A stretch of DNA of 47,732 bases, taken from Verrucomicrobiota bacterium. GTDB taxonomy: Bacteria; Verrucomicrobiota; Verrucomicrobiia; Opitutales; Opitutaceae. The notes under the pieces are model-generated. The model was not told the origin of the DNA, ran no database searches, and saw only the letters and a list, made by a program, of their open reading frames with translations. A program made the translations under genes and the position numbers. Shown here piece by piece: positions 1 through 8,675 of the stretch (within the stretch, counting starts at the first letter, position 1; each line of letters starts with the position of its first letter). The stretch covers positions 1 to 47,732 of the forward strand of contig VHCJ01000023.1 of NCBI GenBank assembly GCA_016871755.1, read 5' to 3'.

Positions 1-39
1 GCGGATCTTGTCCTCAGTCGTATGTCGTTTGCCTTTCAT
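1..39 (-). CDS. IS3-type transposase OrfA, N-terminal fragment
   Basis: Only the first 13 codons lie in the window; the gene runs off the left edge. The reverse strand reads MKGKRHTTEDKIR, which resembles the start of IS3-family OrfA proteins (small helix-turn-helix DNA-binding subunits of the transposase). Upstream of the start are a 7-bp inverted repeat and a terminus-like sequence, which supports an element whose left end is here. The family call rests on very few residues. Confidence 0.6.
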   Translation of the reverse strand, partial: MKGKRHTTEDKIR

Positions 40-105
40 GGTCTGGGTCCTCTCTTGTGGCCCAGACTAACACCCAAGGCGGCTCAAAATTTCGGGGTCA
101 GGTCA
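1..105 (-). mobile_element. Left end of an IS3-like insertion sequence
   Basis: The segment joins the OrfA start at 39 to a probable terminus near 105, which reads TGACCTGACCCCGAAATTTT on the reverse strand. Between them is a perfect inverted repeat, GTCTGGG (41-47) and CCCAGAC (61-67), forming a stem just upstream of the transposase start. The exact end is inferred; the other terminus and any target duplication lie outside the window. Confidence 0.55.
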
Positions 106-127
106 ACCCGGCAGGCCCGATCCAAAC

Positions 128-159
128 AAAAAACCCTGCAACCAAGCTGGTCACAGGGT
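128..159 (-). terminator. Intrinsic terminator of the tRNA-Gly transcript
   Basis: Read on the minus strand, ACCCTG pairs with CAGGGT and an inner ACCA pairs with TGGT around a GCT loop. A run of six T follows. It lies 12 bases beyond the tRNA 3' end, in the right orientation to stop the tRNA transcript. Confidence 0.85.
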
Positions 160-171
160 CTTAGGTAAAAA

Positions 172-247
<76 letters not shown>

Positions 248-323
248 AAACAGGACGGCGAGAACATAGCCTGTACGGGCGGGCGTCAATAGGTTTTTTG
301 GCCCGCGTCTCGCCGCCGCCAAA

Positions 324-1907
324 TCAGCCTTCCTTCACGTCCAGATCCGGCCACTGCGCGAGTTTGCGGTGCAGGGTCCGGCGGCTGATGCCCATCAACT
401 GCGCCGCCCGGGTGCGGTTGCCCCGGGCCTTGATCAGCGCCTCCCGGAGGAGGCGTTTCTCATTCTCCTCGACCGAAAGCGCCCGGTCCGGGGCCATCGT
501 CCAACCGGGGGTCACCGGCACCGCTCCACCCGCGCCGACTCCCAACGAGCCCGCCCCGCTGCCAAAGCTTCCCGGCATTCCGGCCGAGCCCACGCCGGTC
601 GCACCGGCACCACCGGCGGCTCCACCCAGCCCGCCTCCGCCCAAGGTTGCTCCAGCGAACGCCGCTCCGCCACCCGCTCCCGCCACGCCTGCGGAGCCAC
701 TGGCCCCCGCCGCACCCAGGGCAAACACGGGGACAAGCCCGCGGAACTTGGGCTCAAGGTCGTACTGGGTCAGTTTCCGGCCTTGCTGCAGGACGACGAT
801 GTTCTCGGCGAAGTTGCGGAGTTCACGGATGTTCCCGGGCCAGGGATAGGCCTGCAGGCAGCGCATCGCGTCCGGTTCCACCGGCGAGGCCGCAAAGCCG
901 TTCTCCTGCGCGAAGTGCTTCAGGTAATGCGTGAGGAGGAGCGGGATGTCGTCCGGGCGCTCCCGCAGGGGCGGAAGGCCGATGCGGACGACGTTCAGGC
1001 GGAAGAAGAGGTCCTCGCGGAACCTTCCTTCCCGCACCATCTGCTCAAGCGAGCGGTTCGTCGCGGCGACGAGGCGGACGTCGAGTTCGAGGGGCTTGTT
1101 GCCGCCGACGCGCTCCACGGTCCGGGTCTCCAGAAAGCGCAGGAGTTTCACCTGCGTGCTGGGCGTGATTTCCCCGATTTCATCGAGGAAGAGGGTGCCG
1201 CCGTCCGCCGCTTCAAAGCGACCGATCCGTCGCTCCGTCGCACCGGTGAAGGCACCGCGCTCATGCCCGAAGATTTCGCTCTCAAGGAGGTTCTCCGAGA
1301 GCGCCGCACAGTGCACCGCAATGAAGGGCGCGCGCGACCGGGGACTCGCCTGATGGATCGCCTGCGCGATGAGTTCCTTGCCGGTGCCGCTCTCGCCTTC
1401 GATCAGGATCGTCGCCCGCGAGGGCGCGACGAGGCGCACGCGGTCGAGCACGTCCTGCAGCTTCGAGGAACTGCCAATGATGCCCGAGAAGCTGAACTTC
1501 TCATCAAGGCGTTCATGCAACTGCTTCACCTCGACTTCGAGGGTCTTGTTCTTCAGCGCGCGCTGGATGAGGATCTCCAGGCGCTCGATGTTCACCGGCT
1601 TGGTCAGGAAATCCACCGCCCCGCGCTTCATCGCCTCCACCGCCGTATCAATGCTGCCATAGGCAGTCATCATGATCACCGCCGGGCGGTTCGACAGGGT
1701 CAGCGCCTTGTCGATCACCTTCAACCCACTTTTGCCGCCGGGCATGCGGAGGTCCGTCAGCACGACGTCAAATTCCGTCGAATCCATCAGGTTGAACGCT
1801 TCATCCGCGTTCCCCGCCACCGAGACGTCATAGTCTTCCGCCAGGGCCTGCTGGAGCCCCTCCCGGGTGTTTTTCTCGTCGTCGACGATGAGAACGCTCG
1901 GCACCAT
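324..1907 (-). CDS. NtrC-family sigma-54-dependent response regulator
   Basis: A 527-residue response regulator that would activate sigma-54 promoters when phosphorylated. The receiver domain (1-115) has D9/D10, phospho-acceptor D52 and K103. The AAA+ domain (about 140-370) has Walker A GESGTGKE (171-178) and the sigma-54 contact loop GAFTGA (218-223). A Fis-type helix-turn-helix closes the protein (about 478-520, with GNRTRAAQLMGISRRTLHRK). The start at 1907 was chosen because MVPSVLIVDDE is the normal receiver start; upstream in-frame residues are low-complexity. The cognate kinase is probably the next gene upstream, 179 bp away. The oddity is a linker of almost pure Gly/Ala/Ser (397-463) between the AAA+ and DNA-binding domains. 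Target genes cannot be told from sequence. Confidence 0.93.
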   Translation of the reverse strand: MVPSVLIVDDEKNTREGLQQALAEDYDVSVAGNADEAFNLMDSTEFDVVLTDLRMPGGKSGLKVIDKALTLSNRPAVIMMTAYGSIDTAVEAMKRGAVDFLTKPVNIERLEILIQRALKNKTLEVEVKQLHERLDEKFSFSGIIGSSSKLQDVLDRVRLVAPSRATILIEGESGTGKELIAQAIHQASPRSRAPFIAVHCAALSENLLESEIFGHERGAFTGATERRIGRFEAADGGTLFLDEIGEITPSTQVKLLRFLETRTVERVGGNKPLELDVRLVAATNRSLEQMVREGRFREDLFFRLNVVRIGLPPLRERPDDIPLLLTHYLKHFAQENGFAASPVEPDAMRCLQAYPWPGNIRELRNFAENIVVLQQGRKLTQYDLEPKFRGLVPVFALGAAGASGSAGVAGAGGGAAFAGATLGGGGLGGAAGGAGATGVGSAGMPGSFGSGAGSLGVGAGGAVPVTPGWTMAPDRALSVEENEKRLLREALIKARGNRTRAAQLMGISRRTLHRKLAQWPDLDVKEG

Positions 1908-2067
1908 GGGGCAAATTGACACACCAGAGGCCGCGACGGTCAAGCGCACAGGCGGAGGCCGGGATTCGGCCGGTCCGCCGGGATGGCCTCGGCGCCGCGC
2001 TGGCCCGCGGTGGCGCTTCGTCGGCCGCACCGCGCCGGTTACGCTTCGTTCACCGCACCGCGAGTCT

Positions 2068-2085
2068 CGCGAGGCGAGCCTCGCG
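2068..2085 (-). other. GC-rich hairpin between histidine kinase and response regulator genes
   Basis: CGCGAGG (2068-2074) and CCTCGCG (2079-2085) form a perfect 7-bp stem around a CGAG loop, directly after the kinase stop codon. No T-run follows, so it is not a clear terminator. It could act as an attenuator or mRNA 3' stabiliser inside the two-component operon, whose two genes are otherwise separated by an unusually long 179-bp gap. Confidence 0.45.
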
Positions 2086-2086
2086 G

Positions 2087-3283
2087 CTACTCGCCCGCCG
2101 GGGCGAGCATGCGCACGCGGCGGTCCTTGCGGGGAAAGCGGAGAGTCACGACGGTGCCAACGCCTTCCTTGCTTTCAATGCCGACCTGTCCGCCGTGCTC
2201 GCGAAGGATGCGTTGCACGATCATCAGGCCGAGGCCGTGGCCGCTGGCTTTCGTGGTGTGGTAGGGTTCGAACAGTTTCAGGAGGTCCTCCTGGCGGATG
2301 CCGCTGCCGGTGTCACCGAAGACCACGCTGACGAAGTCGTCGTCCGCCGACGCGCCGACGCGGAGCACGCCGCCGGGCTTCATCGCCTCCATCGCGTTCT
2401 TGATCACGTTGAAGAACGCCTGCTTCACCTGATCGCGGTCCGCCATCACCGTCGGCAACCGGTCCTGCGTCTCCGCCTCCACCTTGATCCCACGGTCGGC
2501 GAGTTCGTCTTGCTGGAAGCGGAAGACGTCAGCGAGGATCTCCGCGACGTCGTTCTCGACCAGCGCCGGGGGCCGCGGGCGAATCGCCTCCAGGAAATGC
2601 GTGATGATGCCGTCGAGGCGCTGCACTTCAGCCTGGCAGACGGCAACCGACTCCGCGAGCGCCGCGGCTTCCTTGTCCTTCGCCGCCAGCCGCAGTTTCT
2701 TGATCCGGCGCTCCATCAACTGGAGGTGAATGGTCAGGGAATTCAGGGGATTGCCGAGTTCGTGTGCGACACTCGCGGCGAGCAGCAGGATCGACGACGT
2801 GCGTTCGCTTTCGATGCGCTCCTCGGTCGTCGCCTTGTCGCGGGTGACGTCGGTGAGTATCACCGCGAAGCGCCGCTCCGCGCCCGACTTCGTCTCGGAC
2901 CGGAAGGGCACCATGTACAGGCGCACCGTGCGGGGCTCGGGATAGGTGAGTTCGAATTCGCGCGCCACGATCGGCAGCGCGACGTCGTCGTCCATCAAGG
3001 CGCCGAGCGAGGGGCGCAGGCCGGGAACGAGGCGCCAGAGGGTCTGGCCGGCGAGGTCCTTGCCGCCACCGAGGCCGATCAGGCGGTCCGCGGCGTCGTT
3101 GGCGTAGGCGATCACGCCCTCGACGTCGACGACGAGCACGCCCTCCTGCAGGAGGTTGAAAATGTCCTCGAACAACCCGCGCTCCCGCGCCAACCGCTGC
3201 ACCAGGTTGGTGAGGTTGACCGCGTCGAGTTGGTCGAGCCGACCAAGCACGCGATCAAGGGAGGAGGGACGTCGGGTGGCCAT
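2087..3283 (-). CDS. PAS-domain sensor histidine kinase (NtrB-like)
   Basis: A 398-residue soluble sensor kinase with no membrane segment, so it probably senses a cytoplasmic signal. An N-terminal helical stretch (1-40) leads into a PAS domain (about 42-145, LLQEGVLVVDVEGVIAYAND). The dimerisation/phospho-acceptor domain has H174 in SVAHELGNPLNS. The ATPase domain has N296 (N-box), DTGSGI (324-329) and GHGLGL (348-353). This is the layout of NtrB-type kinases that work with sigma-54 regulators, and such a regulator is the next gene downstream. Its start is 9 bp after the rnhB stop, so it is probably co-transcribed with the two RNase H genes. The specific stimulus is unknown. Confidence 0.92.
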   Translation of the reverse strand: MATRRPSSLDRVLGRLDQLDAVNLTNLVQRLARERGLFEDIFNLLQEGVLVVDVEGVIAYANDAADRLIGLGGGKDLAGQTLWRLVPGLRPSLGALMDDDVALPIVAREFELTYPEPRTVRLYMVPFRSETKSGAERRFAVILTDVTRDKATTEERIESERTSSILLLAASVAHELGNPLNSLTIHLQLMERRIKKLRLAAKDKEAAALAESVAVCQAEVQRLDGIITHFLEAIRPRPPALVENDVAEILADVFRFQQDELADRGIKVEAETQDRLPTVMADRDQVKQAFFNVIKNAMEAMKPGGVLRVGASADDDFVSVVFGDTGSGIRQEDLLKLFEPYHTTKASGHGLGLMIVQRILREHGGQVGIESKEGVGTVVTLRFPRKDRRVRMLAPAGE

Positions 3284-3292
3284 GGCGGGGCG

Positions 3293-4060
3293 TCAGGCTT
3301 CGTCGGTGCCGAGGAAATCCATCTGGCCGGGGTCGGGCTGGGCGGCAAGCAGCTTACGCAGGAAGACGTCGCGGTGCTGGGCGCAGCGGCCGAGCCGGAG
3401 GACGGCGTCGCGGTGCTCCTCGGTGCCGTAACCCTTGTGTTGGGCGAAGCCGTAGCCGGGGTGCTGGGACTCGAGTTCGACCATCAGGCGGTCGCGGGTG
3501 ACCTTGGCGATGATCGACGCCATCGCGATGCACAGGGAGCGGGTGTCGCCGGTGACGACCGCGACGTGCGGGTACGGGAAATGCCGGAGCGCGAGACCGT
3601 CGATCAGGATGCGGGCCGAGGCCTGGGGCTGAAACGCCGCAACCTCCTCGGCGGAGGAAAAGAGATCCGGCTCGCTCACCGGCGCGAACACCGACGGCGG
3701 GTAGATGCCCTCGAGGGCGCGCCGCATCGCCAGCTTGGTCGCCCCGAGGATATTCAGCGATTCGATCTCAGCGACGTCCGCGACGCCGAAGGTCGCATGG
3801 ATCTGGCCCTCGTTCGCGAGCCGCTCGAAGTCGGTCCAGAGCGCCTCGCGCTCGTCGGGGCCGAGCTGCTTGGAGTCGTTGATTCGGCGCGCATTTGCCT
3901 CGGTCCAGCGGCCCTCGAGAAAGGCCCGCGTGACCAGCACGGCGCCGGCGACGACGGGGCCGGCGAAGGCGCCGCGGCCCGCCTCGTCCACGCCGATCAG
4001 CTCCGTCACCCCTTCGAGGTGCTTCAGGTCGAAGCTGCGCAGTTGCCGCCGTTTGGCCAT
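3293..4060 (-). CDS. rnhB: Ribonuclease HII
   Basis: A 255-residue enzyme that cuts the RNA strand of RNA-DNA hybrids and single ribonucleotides in DNA. The signature GVDEAGRGAFAGPV gives catalytic D25 and E26. D154 (ILIDGL) and D172 (VVTGDTRSL) complete the DEDD set, and SIIAKVTRDRLM is the conserved region after it. The start at 4060 (MAKRRQL) gives a normal RNase HII length; the in-frame extension upstream overlaps the next gene and is not conserved-looking. The gene lies 22 bp downstream of the RNase HIII gene, an unusual side-by-side arrangement of the two type-2 RNases H. Confidence 0.95.
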   Translation of the reverse strand: MAKRRQLRSFDLKHLEGVTELIGVDEAGRGAFAGPVVAGAVLVTRAFLEGRWTEANARRINDSKQLGPDEREALWTDFERLANEGQIHATFGVADVAEIESLNILGATKLAMRRALEGIYPPSVFAPVSEPDLFSSAEEVAAFQPQASARILIDGLALRHFPYPHVAVVTGDTRSLCIAMASIIAKVTRDRLMVELESQHPGYGFAQHKGYGTEEHRDAVLRLGRCAQHRDVFLRKLLAAQPDPGQMDFLGTDEA

Positions 4061-4082
4061 GCCACGAATGCCCGCAGGGGTG

Positions 4083-5093
4083 TCACCACTCCAACTTGGC
4101 CTTGGGTTCCGGCAGCGGCAGCTCGTCGAGCTTGCCGGCGTCGCGCACGACCTCGTAGGCGGTGCGGAAGTGCAGCTTGGCGAAATCGCCGAGGGCGCGC
4201 GCACCGAAGCGGGCGATGATTTCCGCGCCCTGTTTCTTCACCAGCGGGCCGGCGCCCTTCTGGAGCTTGGAGCCGAAGCGATCGGACAGCCGCTTCATCT
4301 CGCGCACGTAGGCGGCGCGGGCGACGACGGAGGCGGCGGCGACCACGGGGTCCTCTTCCGCCTTGGTCCGCATGCGCAGCTCGAAGTTCTTCACGCCCTT
4401 GCGGGCAAGCTCACGCTGCACCAGCGGCTGCTCCGAGAACTGGTCGAGCAGCCCCCACGGCACCGGCTTCTCCGCCAGAGCCTGCTGGAGCGCGGTCCCG
4501 TGCAGCCACGCCAGCAACAGGTTGAGGTTCGCGCGCGGGCGGGCCATCAGCTCGTTGTACTTCGGCATGCTGCAGTAGCAGGTCTTCACGACGGCGCCAT
4601 GGGTGCCGCGGATCATTTCGTCGAACGCAAGGATCTGCCGCTCGGCGATGCGCTTGGAGTCCTGCACGCCGGCCTCGCGCCACTTCTCAATCATCGACTC
4701 CTGGGCGATCACGGTGGCGGCGATCACCGGGCCGAAGAAGTCGCCCTTGCCGCTCTCGTCGAGCCCCGCATGCGCCTCGAACCACTCGGGGTGCAGCACG
4801 TTGTCGTAGCCCAGCTTCGGCGCCAGCGTGACCTCGGGTTCGAGGGTCATGGTGACGAAATCCTCGGTGCCCTTGCCGGCGACCACGACCTTGCCGCTGG
4901 AGTAGGCGGTGACGTTGCAATCGGGGCCGCGGAAGGCGAACCGCGCATGCTCCACCTCGAACGGCGCCCAGCCGCGGCTGGCGAGGATCCCGCGCAGCTT
5001 CGCCATCTGGGTGTCGTCCAGCTTCACCGTGTAGGTGCTCAGCTTCTTGGGGGCTGGTTCGGCCTCCGGGTCGGAGCTGCGTTTCTTGGGCAT
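4083..5093 (-). CDS. rnhC: Ribonuclease HIII
   Basis: A 336-residue type-2 RNase H of the HIII subclass. Residues about 20-95 form the N-terminal substrate-binding (TBP-like, DUF3378) domain typical of HIII and absent from HII. The catalytic motif GLDESGKGDFFGPV (D112, E113) is the HIII version of the HII DEAGRG motif, and the later acidic residues fall in the C-terminal half. The start at 5093 (MPKKRSSDPE) is preferred over an in-frame upstream start because the 88 extra residues are Arg/Gly-rich and lie in the probable promoter region shared with mutY. It is the first gene of the minus-strand run rnhC-rnhB-kinase-regulator. Confidence 0.93.
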   Translation of the reverse strand: MPKKRSSDPEAEPAPKKLSTYTVKLDDTQMAKLRGILASRGWAPFEVEHARFAFRGPDCNVTAYSSGKVVVAGKGTEDFVTMTLEPEVTLAPKLGYDNVLHPEWFEAHAGLDESGKGDFFGPVIAATVIAQESMIEKWREAGVQDSKRIAERQILAFDEMIRGTHGAVVKTCYCSMPKYNELMARPRANLNLLLAWLHGTALQQALAEKPVPWGLLDQFSEQPLVQRELARKGVKNFELRMRTKAEEDPVVAAASVVARAAYVREMKRLSDRFGSKLQKGAGPLVKKQGAEIIARFGARALGDFAKLHFRTAYEVVRDAGKLDELPLPEPKAKLEW

Positions 5094-5335
5094 GAGGGAC
5101 AGTAAACCGGGGAACGGGACGGAAATCGCGCCAAAAATGCAGGACGGACTTTTGTCGGGCGGACTTTTCTGCGTTGTCTTCTGCGCCGGTCGCCGGCCCT
5201 CGCCGCGCGGCAACCGTTTCACGTCGCTGTCCCTCTCCCGACCCTTCGTCCGCCCTCCACCGCCGCTTCTCCACTGGCCCTCGCCGTCCGCTCCCGTCCG
5301 TCGCTCGTCGCCCCTTTCCTGCGTCCTTGCCTCCC
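5094..5335. promoter_or_regulatory. Divergent intergenic region between rnhC and mutY
   Basis: A region of about 240 bp from which both flanking genes are transcribed outward. It holds a short direct repeat: CGGACTTTT occurs twice within 27 bases, around 5145-5171. No convincing -35/-10 pair could be picked out by eye. An in-frame ATG at 5174 would extend MutY with Arg/Ser/Pro-rich residues. Confidence 0.3.
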
Positions 5336-6523
5336 GTGCCTGCCCCTCACCCTCCACCCCTCGTGCAGCAGCGCGCCGATTTTCAGGCGGCGCTGCTCGG
5401 CTGGTACCGCCGGCACCAGCGCGACCTCCCGTGGCGGCGGCGGCCGAGCCTGTACGGCACCGTCGTGAGTGAATTCATGCTGCAGCAGACGCAGGTGAAG
5501 ACGGTTCTGCCCTATTTCGCGCGCTGGCTGGAGACGCTGCCGGACTTTCCGGCCCTGGCGGCCGCACCCGAGGCGCAGGTGCTGAAGCTCTGGGAAGGAC
5601 TCGGCTACTACTCGCGGGCGCGCAACCTGCACCGGCTCGCGCAGGCGATCGCCGCGCTGCCCGCGCCGCCGCGCGACGCGGCGGCCTGGCGCGAATTGCC
5701 CGGCGTGGGACCGTACACCTCGGCGGCGATCACCAGCATCGCCTTCGGCACGCCCGCAGCCTGCGTCGACGGCAACGTCGTGCGCATCCTCGCCCGACTG
5801 ACGGCGGACGCCACGGCGTTCCGCGACAGCGCGAGCGCCGCGAAGGCCTTCACGCCATTGGCGGAGTCGATCCTGAGCCCGGACCACCCCGGCGACCACA
5901 ACCAGGCGATGATGGAACTCGGGGCAACGGTCTGCCACCGCCAAAAGCCGCTCTGCCTGACCTGCCCGGTGCGAGGGTTCTGCCGGGCCGCGGCGGCGGG
6001 AGATCCGGAGGCCTACCCGCGCCTCGCCGCGAAGATCATCGAGAAGAAGGAGATCACCCGCGTCTGGTGCGTGCGCGGCGGCGCCCTCCTCCTCCACAAG
6101 ACGGCCGCGACGTCGCGCCGCCTCGCCAACGTCCACGAACTGCCGGCGGCGGAACACCTCGCGCTGGCGGCCGAGCACGTGCGACGCGCTCCCCTCCTCG
6201 CCACGCGGCGACGCGGCATCACGCGCTTCGCGATCACCGAGACGATCCACGCGGTGACGCTCTCCGGAGCACTCCCCGGTCCGATCACTCCTTCGGCGGA
6301 CGGCTCCTCCGGTGTCGCTGACTCATCGCGCGCCCGGTCGACCGCCGCGTCGCCGGCCAAGGCGCCGACGCACACGCAGGCGGAGGCATCGGCAGCCGGC
6401 GACCTGGTCTGGGTCGCCTTGAACGCTCTCGAGACGGTCCTCCTGTCGGGTCCGCACCGGCGCTGGGTGAACGAGTTGCTCCGCGACGGCCACGGACAGG
6501 CCCGCGGACGGGCCGCCGGCTGA
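5336..6523 (+). CDS. mutY: A/G-specific adenine glycosylase
   Basis: This enzyme removes adenine mispaired with 8-oxoguanine in base-excision repair. The catalytic Glu is in VSEFMLQQTQVKT. The helix-hairpin-helix is LPGVGPYTSAAITSIAFG, and the catalytic Asp follows in CVDGNVVRILARL. The [4Fe-4S] ligands fit C-x6-C-x2-C-x5-C (CHRQKPLCLTCPVRGFC). The C-terminal part, normally a NUDIX-like 8-oxoG recognition domain, is short and interrupted by an Ala/Ser/Thr-rich stretch, so lesion recognition may differ. A GTG at 5336 gives 395 residues and starts just before the conserved domain; a GTG at 5363 and an ATG at 5174 are alternatives. The function is clear; the start is not. Confidence 0.9.
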   Translation: MPAPHPPPLVQQRADFQAALLGWYRRHQRDLPWRRRPSLYGTVVSEFMLQQTQVKTVLPYFARWLETLPDFPALAAAPEAQVLKLWEGLGYYSRARNLHRLAQAIAALPAPPRDAAAWRELPGVGPYTSAAITSIAFGTPAACVDGNVVRILARLTADATAFRDSASAAKAFTPLAESILSPDHPGDHNQAMMELGATVCHRQKPLCLTCPVRGFCRAAAAGDPEAYPRLAAKIIEKKEITRVWCVRGGALLLHKTAATSRRLANVHELPAAEHLALAAEHVRRAPLLATRRRGITRFAITETIHAVTLSGALPGPITPSADGSSGVADSSRARSTAASPAKAPTHTQAEASAAGDLVWVALNALETVLLSGPHRRWVNELLRDGHGQARGRAAG

Positions 6524-6705
6524 TCGTCGCAGCCGCTCACGCCGGGGGCCCGACTCCGCCGAGCCCCGGGGGGCCGCGAAGCCCCGCGGTTCGCGAAGGA
6601 GCTTTGTCGACAAGGGGGGCGCACGTGCTAGAAGAACGCTGCGTCGCACGGGTGCTTTTGCCCGCCCCGGTCGCCCGGCCGACGCGTTCTCCATTCCCCT
6701 CGACC

Positions 6706-8109
6706 ATGCGCCCGCAAGCCCTCGTCTTCGCCCTGCTTGTGCTCACCCGGTTCGTCGTCGCCGCACCTTCGGCCCCGTCTCCGGCGACCTCACCCGCCGC
6801 GGCCGGCTCCACGAAGCCCTCCGCGCTCCGCCTGCTCCACCGCGATCCCGCGGCGGCCACCGCCCGCACCGCGTTCGTGGATGTGAACGTCCTGCCGATG
6901 GATGCCGAGCGCGTGCTCCTGCGGCAGACGGTGTTGGTGGAAGGCGACCGCATCACGGCGATCGGGCCGGTGGGCGAGGTGGCGGTGCCGACCGATGCGC
7001 GGCGCATCGACGGCACGGGCCGCTTCCTCCTTCCCGGCCTGGGCGAAATGCACGGCCACAATCCGCCCGTCGGTTCGTCGGTGGACTACGTCGAGCGCAT
7101 CTACTTCCTCTTCCTTTCAAACGGCGTCACGACCGTGCGCGGCATGCTTGGCTGGCCCGGCCAGTTGGAACTCCGCGAGCAGGTCCGGGACGGACGGCTT
7201 CTCGGTCCCACCCTGCTCCTCGCCGGACCCAGCTTCAGCGGCGCCTCCGTCGCCTCACCGCAGGCCGCCACGCTGCGCGTCGAGGAGCAGAAACGCGAAG
7301 GCTGGGACCTGCTCAAGGTGCACCCCGGGGTGAAGCGCGAGGTGTACGACGCCATGGCGGAAGCCGCGGACCGGCTCGGCATCCGATTTTCGGGTCACAT
7401 TCCGCTCGAGGTCGGTCTCGAGCATGCGATCGCGCGCCGCCAGGAAACGGTGGACCACCTCGACGGCTACATTGAACTGCTCGGCGGCGATCAAGGGCCG
7501 CTCGATCCCGCGCGACTGGCGGCGATCGTTCGGAGCACGCGGGAGACGAACACCTGGGTGGTGCCCACCATGGCGCTCTGGGAAACGATCATCGGTGCCG
7601 CGGACCTCGCGAGCATGCTGGCCTACCCGGAACTGCGCTATCTCCCCAAGGCCGAGCTCGAGCGCTGGCGCGTCTCCTATGAGCGCCGCCTGGCCGACCC
7701 GAAGTTTGACCGCGCCCGCGCCCGCCGCATCGCGGAGAACCGGATTGTCCTGCTGCGTGCGCTGTCGGAAGGCGGCGCCCGGGTCCTCTTCGGCACGGAC
7801 GCCCCGCAGCAATTCAGTGTACCCGGGTTCTCGATCCACCGGGAATTTCCGCTGATGCTGGCGGCCGGGATGTCACGCTACGACATCCTGCGGTCAGCCA
7901 CGCGGACGGTCGGCGAACACCTGGCGGCGACGGACCGCTTCGGCGTGGTTGCCCCCGGCTCGCGAGCCGACCTCGTGCTCGCGCGCGGCAATCCCCTCAC
8001 CGATCTCGCGCACCTTCGCGAACCCGCCGGCGTGATGGTCCGCGGACACTGGCTGGCGGGCGACACGATCGCGCAGGTGCTGGCCGCCTACGCGGAGCGG
8101 CGCGACTAG
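6706..8109 (+). CDS. Secreted amidohydrolase-family metal hydrolase
   Basis: A 467-residue protein with a signal peptide (MRPQALVFALLVLTRFVVAA, Ala-x-Ala-like cleavage near residue 20), so it acts in the periplasm or outside. The beta-sandwich start (TAFVDVNVLPMD, VLVEGDRITAIGP) leads into the TIM barrel with HGH in GLGEMHGHNPP. Later ligand candidates are in FSGHIPLE, VDHLDG and FGTDAP. The C-terminus (GVVAPGSRADLVLARGNPL) is typical of imidazolonepropionase/prolidase-related amidohydrolases. The substrate cannot be assigned. The start at 6706 was chosen because it begins the signal peptide. It lies 182 bp after mutY and is probably a separate unit. Confidence 0.85.
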   Translation: MRPQALVFALLVLTRFVVAAPSAPSPATSPAAAGSTKPSALRLLHRDPAAATARTAFVDVNVLPMDAERVLLRQTVLVEGDRITAIGPVGEVAVPTDARRIDGTGRFLLPGLGEMHGHNPPVGSSVDYVERIYFLFLSNGVTTVRGMLGWPGQLELREQVRDGRLLGPTLLLAGPSFSGASVASPQAATLRVEEQKREGWDLLKVHPGVKREVYDAMAEAADRLGIRFSGHIPLEVGLEHAIARRQETVDHLDGYIELLGGDQGPLDPARLAAIVRSTRETNTWVVPTMALWETIIGAADLASMLAYPELRYLPKAELERWRVSYERRLADPKFDRARARRIAENRIVLLRALSEGGARVLFGTDAPQQFSVPGFSIHREFPLMLAAGMSRYDILRSATRTVGEHLAATDRFGVVAPGSRADLVLARGNPLTDLAHLREPAGVMVRGHWLAGDTIAQVLAAYAERRD

Positions 8110-8203
8110 CGAGCGCGCTCGGAGCCAAGGTCTTTTGTTTTGGAGGGCCGTAGTGTAAGGAGCGGCGAGGCTGCGGCAGTCTAGTTCTAGGTGGAGCCAC
8201 GCT

Positions 8204-8674
8204 CTAGCTGCCTGCCTTCACGTACGAGCGAACGTCGACGAGCTTGAGTTTCGAGACGTGCTTGAACTCGCTCCCGTTCAGCGTGGCTAGTGTGTGACCG
8301 TGCGTAAGAGCGCTCGCGGCAATGATCATGTCATCAGCGCCGATGAGAGAACCCGACTTCGCAAGCCCGGCCCGGAGCGTGGCATGGGTGCGTGTCACCG
8401 CCAGATCGTAGTCGATGACGTCAAGGGCTTGGCGGAAGTGCTCGACGATGGCGGATCGTGCCGCCTTGCGAGACGCCGAATTTGCACGTTCAACCCCGTG
8501 CAGAAGTTCAGCCGCGCTGATCCTGAACCTTGCCACAGAAAAGGATGGGGCGATGGCCCTCTCCTCTTCCTCAACCTCTTCCATCGATTGGGCAAAGGCT
8601 CTGGCCCGGAGCAAGGGCCGGAACGATTTCCCTTCCGTTTGCCCGTGGTTCGTGGGAAGCAGCAACCCGCTCAC
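8204..8674 (-). pseudogene. VapC-like PIN-domain toxin remnant
   Basis: The last 100 or so residues are a good PIN ribonuclease domain: ISAAELLHGVERA, RTHATLRAGLAKSGSLIGADDMIIAASAL and HGHTLATLNGSEFKHV. This gives the second and third acidic positions (E in AAELLHG, D in GADDM). The first strand, normally LLLDTN with the first catalytic Asp, reads GLLLPTNHGQTEGKS, so that Asp is a Pro and the following residues do not look like the family. No VapB antitoxin gene lies upstream; the GTG that could start this frame (8674) abuts the TrmO start region. I read it as a decayed, antitoxin-less toxin gene. A functional variant with an unusual N-terminus is less likely. Confidence 0.65.
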
Positions 8675-8675
8675 C

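Noticed and set aside
1916-4219. Very long plus-strand open frame over the kinase and rnhB genes
   Set aside because: It is the reverse complement of known minus-strand genes, rich in Arg/His/Ala/Val, with no domain. This is a common effect of high GC.
8110-8140. 12-base palindrome CGAGCGCGCTCG with a T-rich stretch after the amidohydrolase gene
   Set aside because: Stem too short and T-run interrupted; not a convincing terminator.
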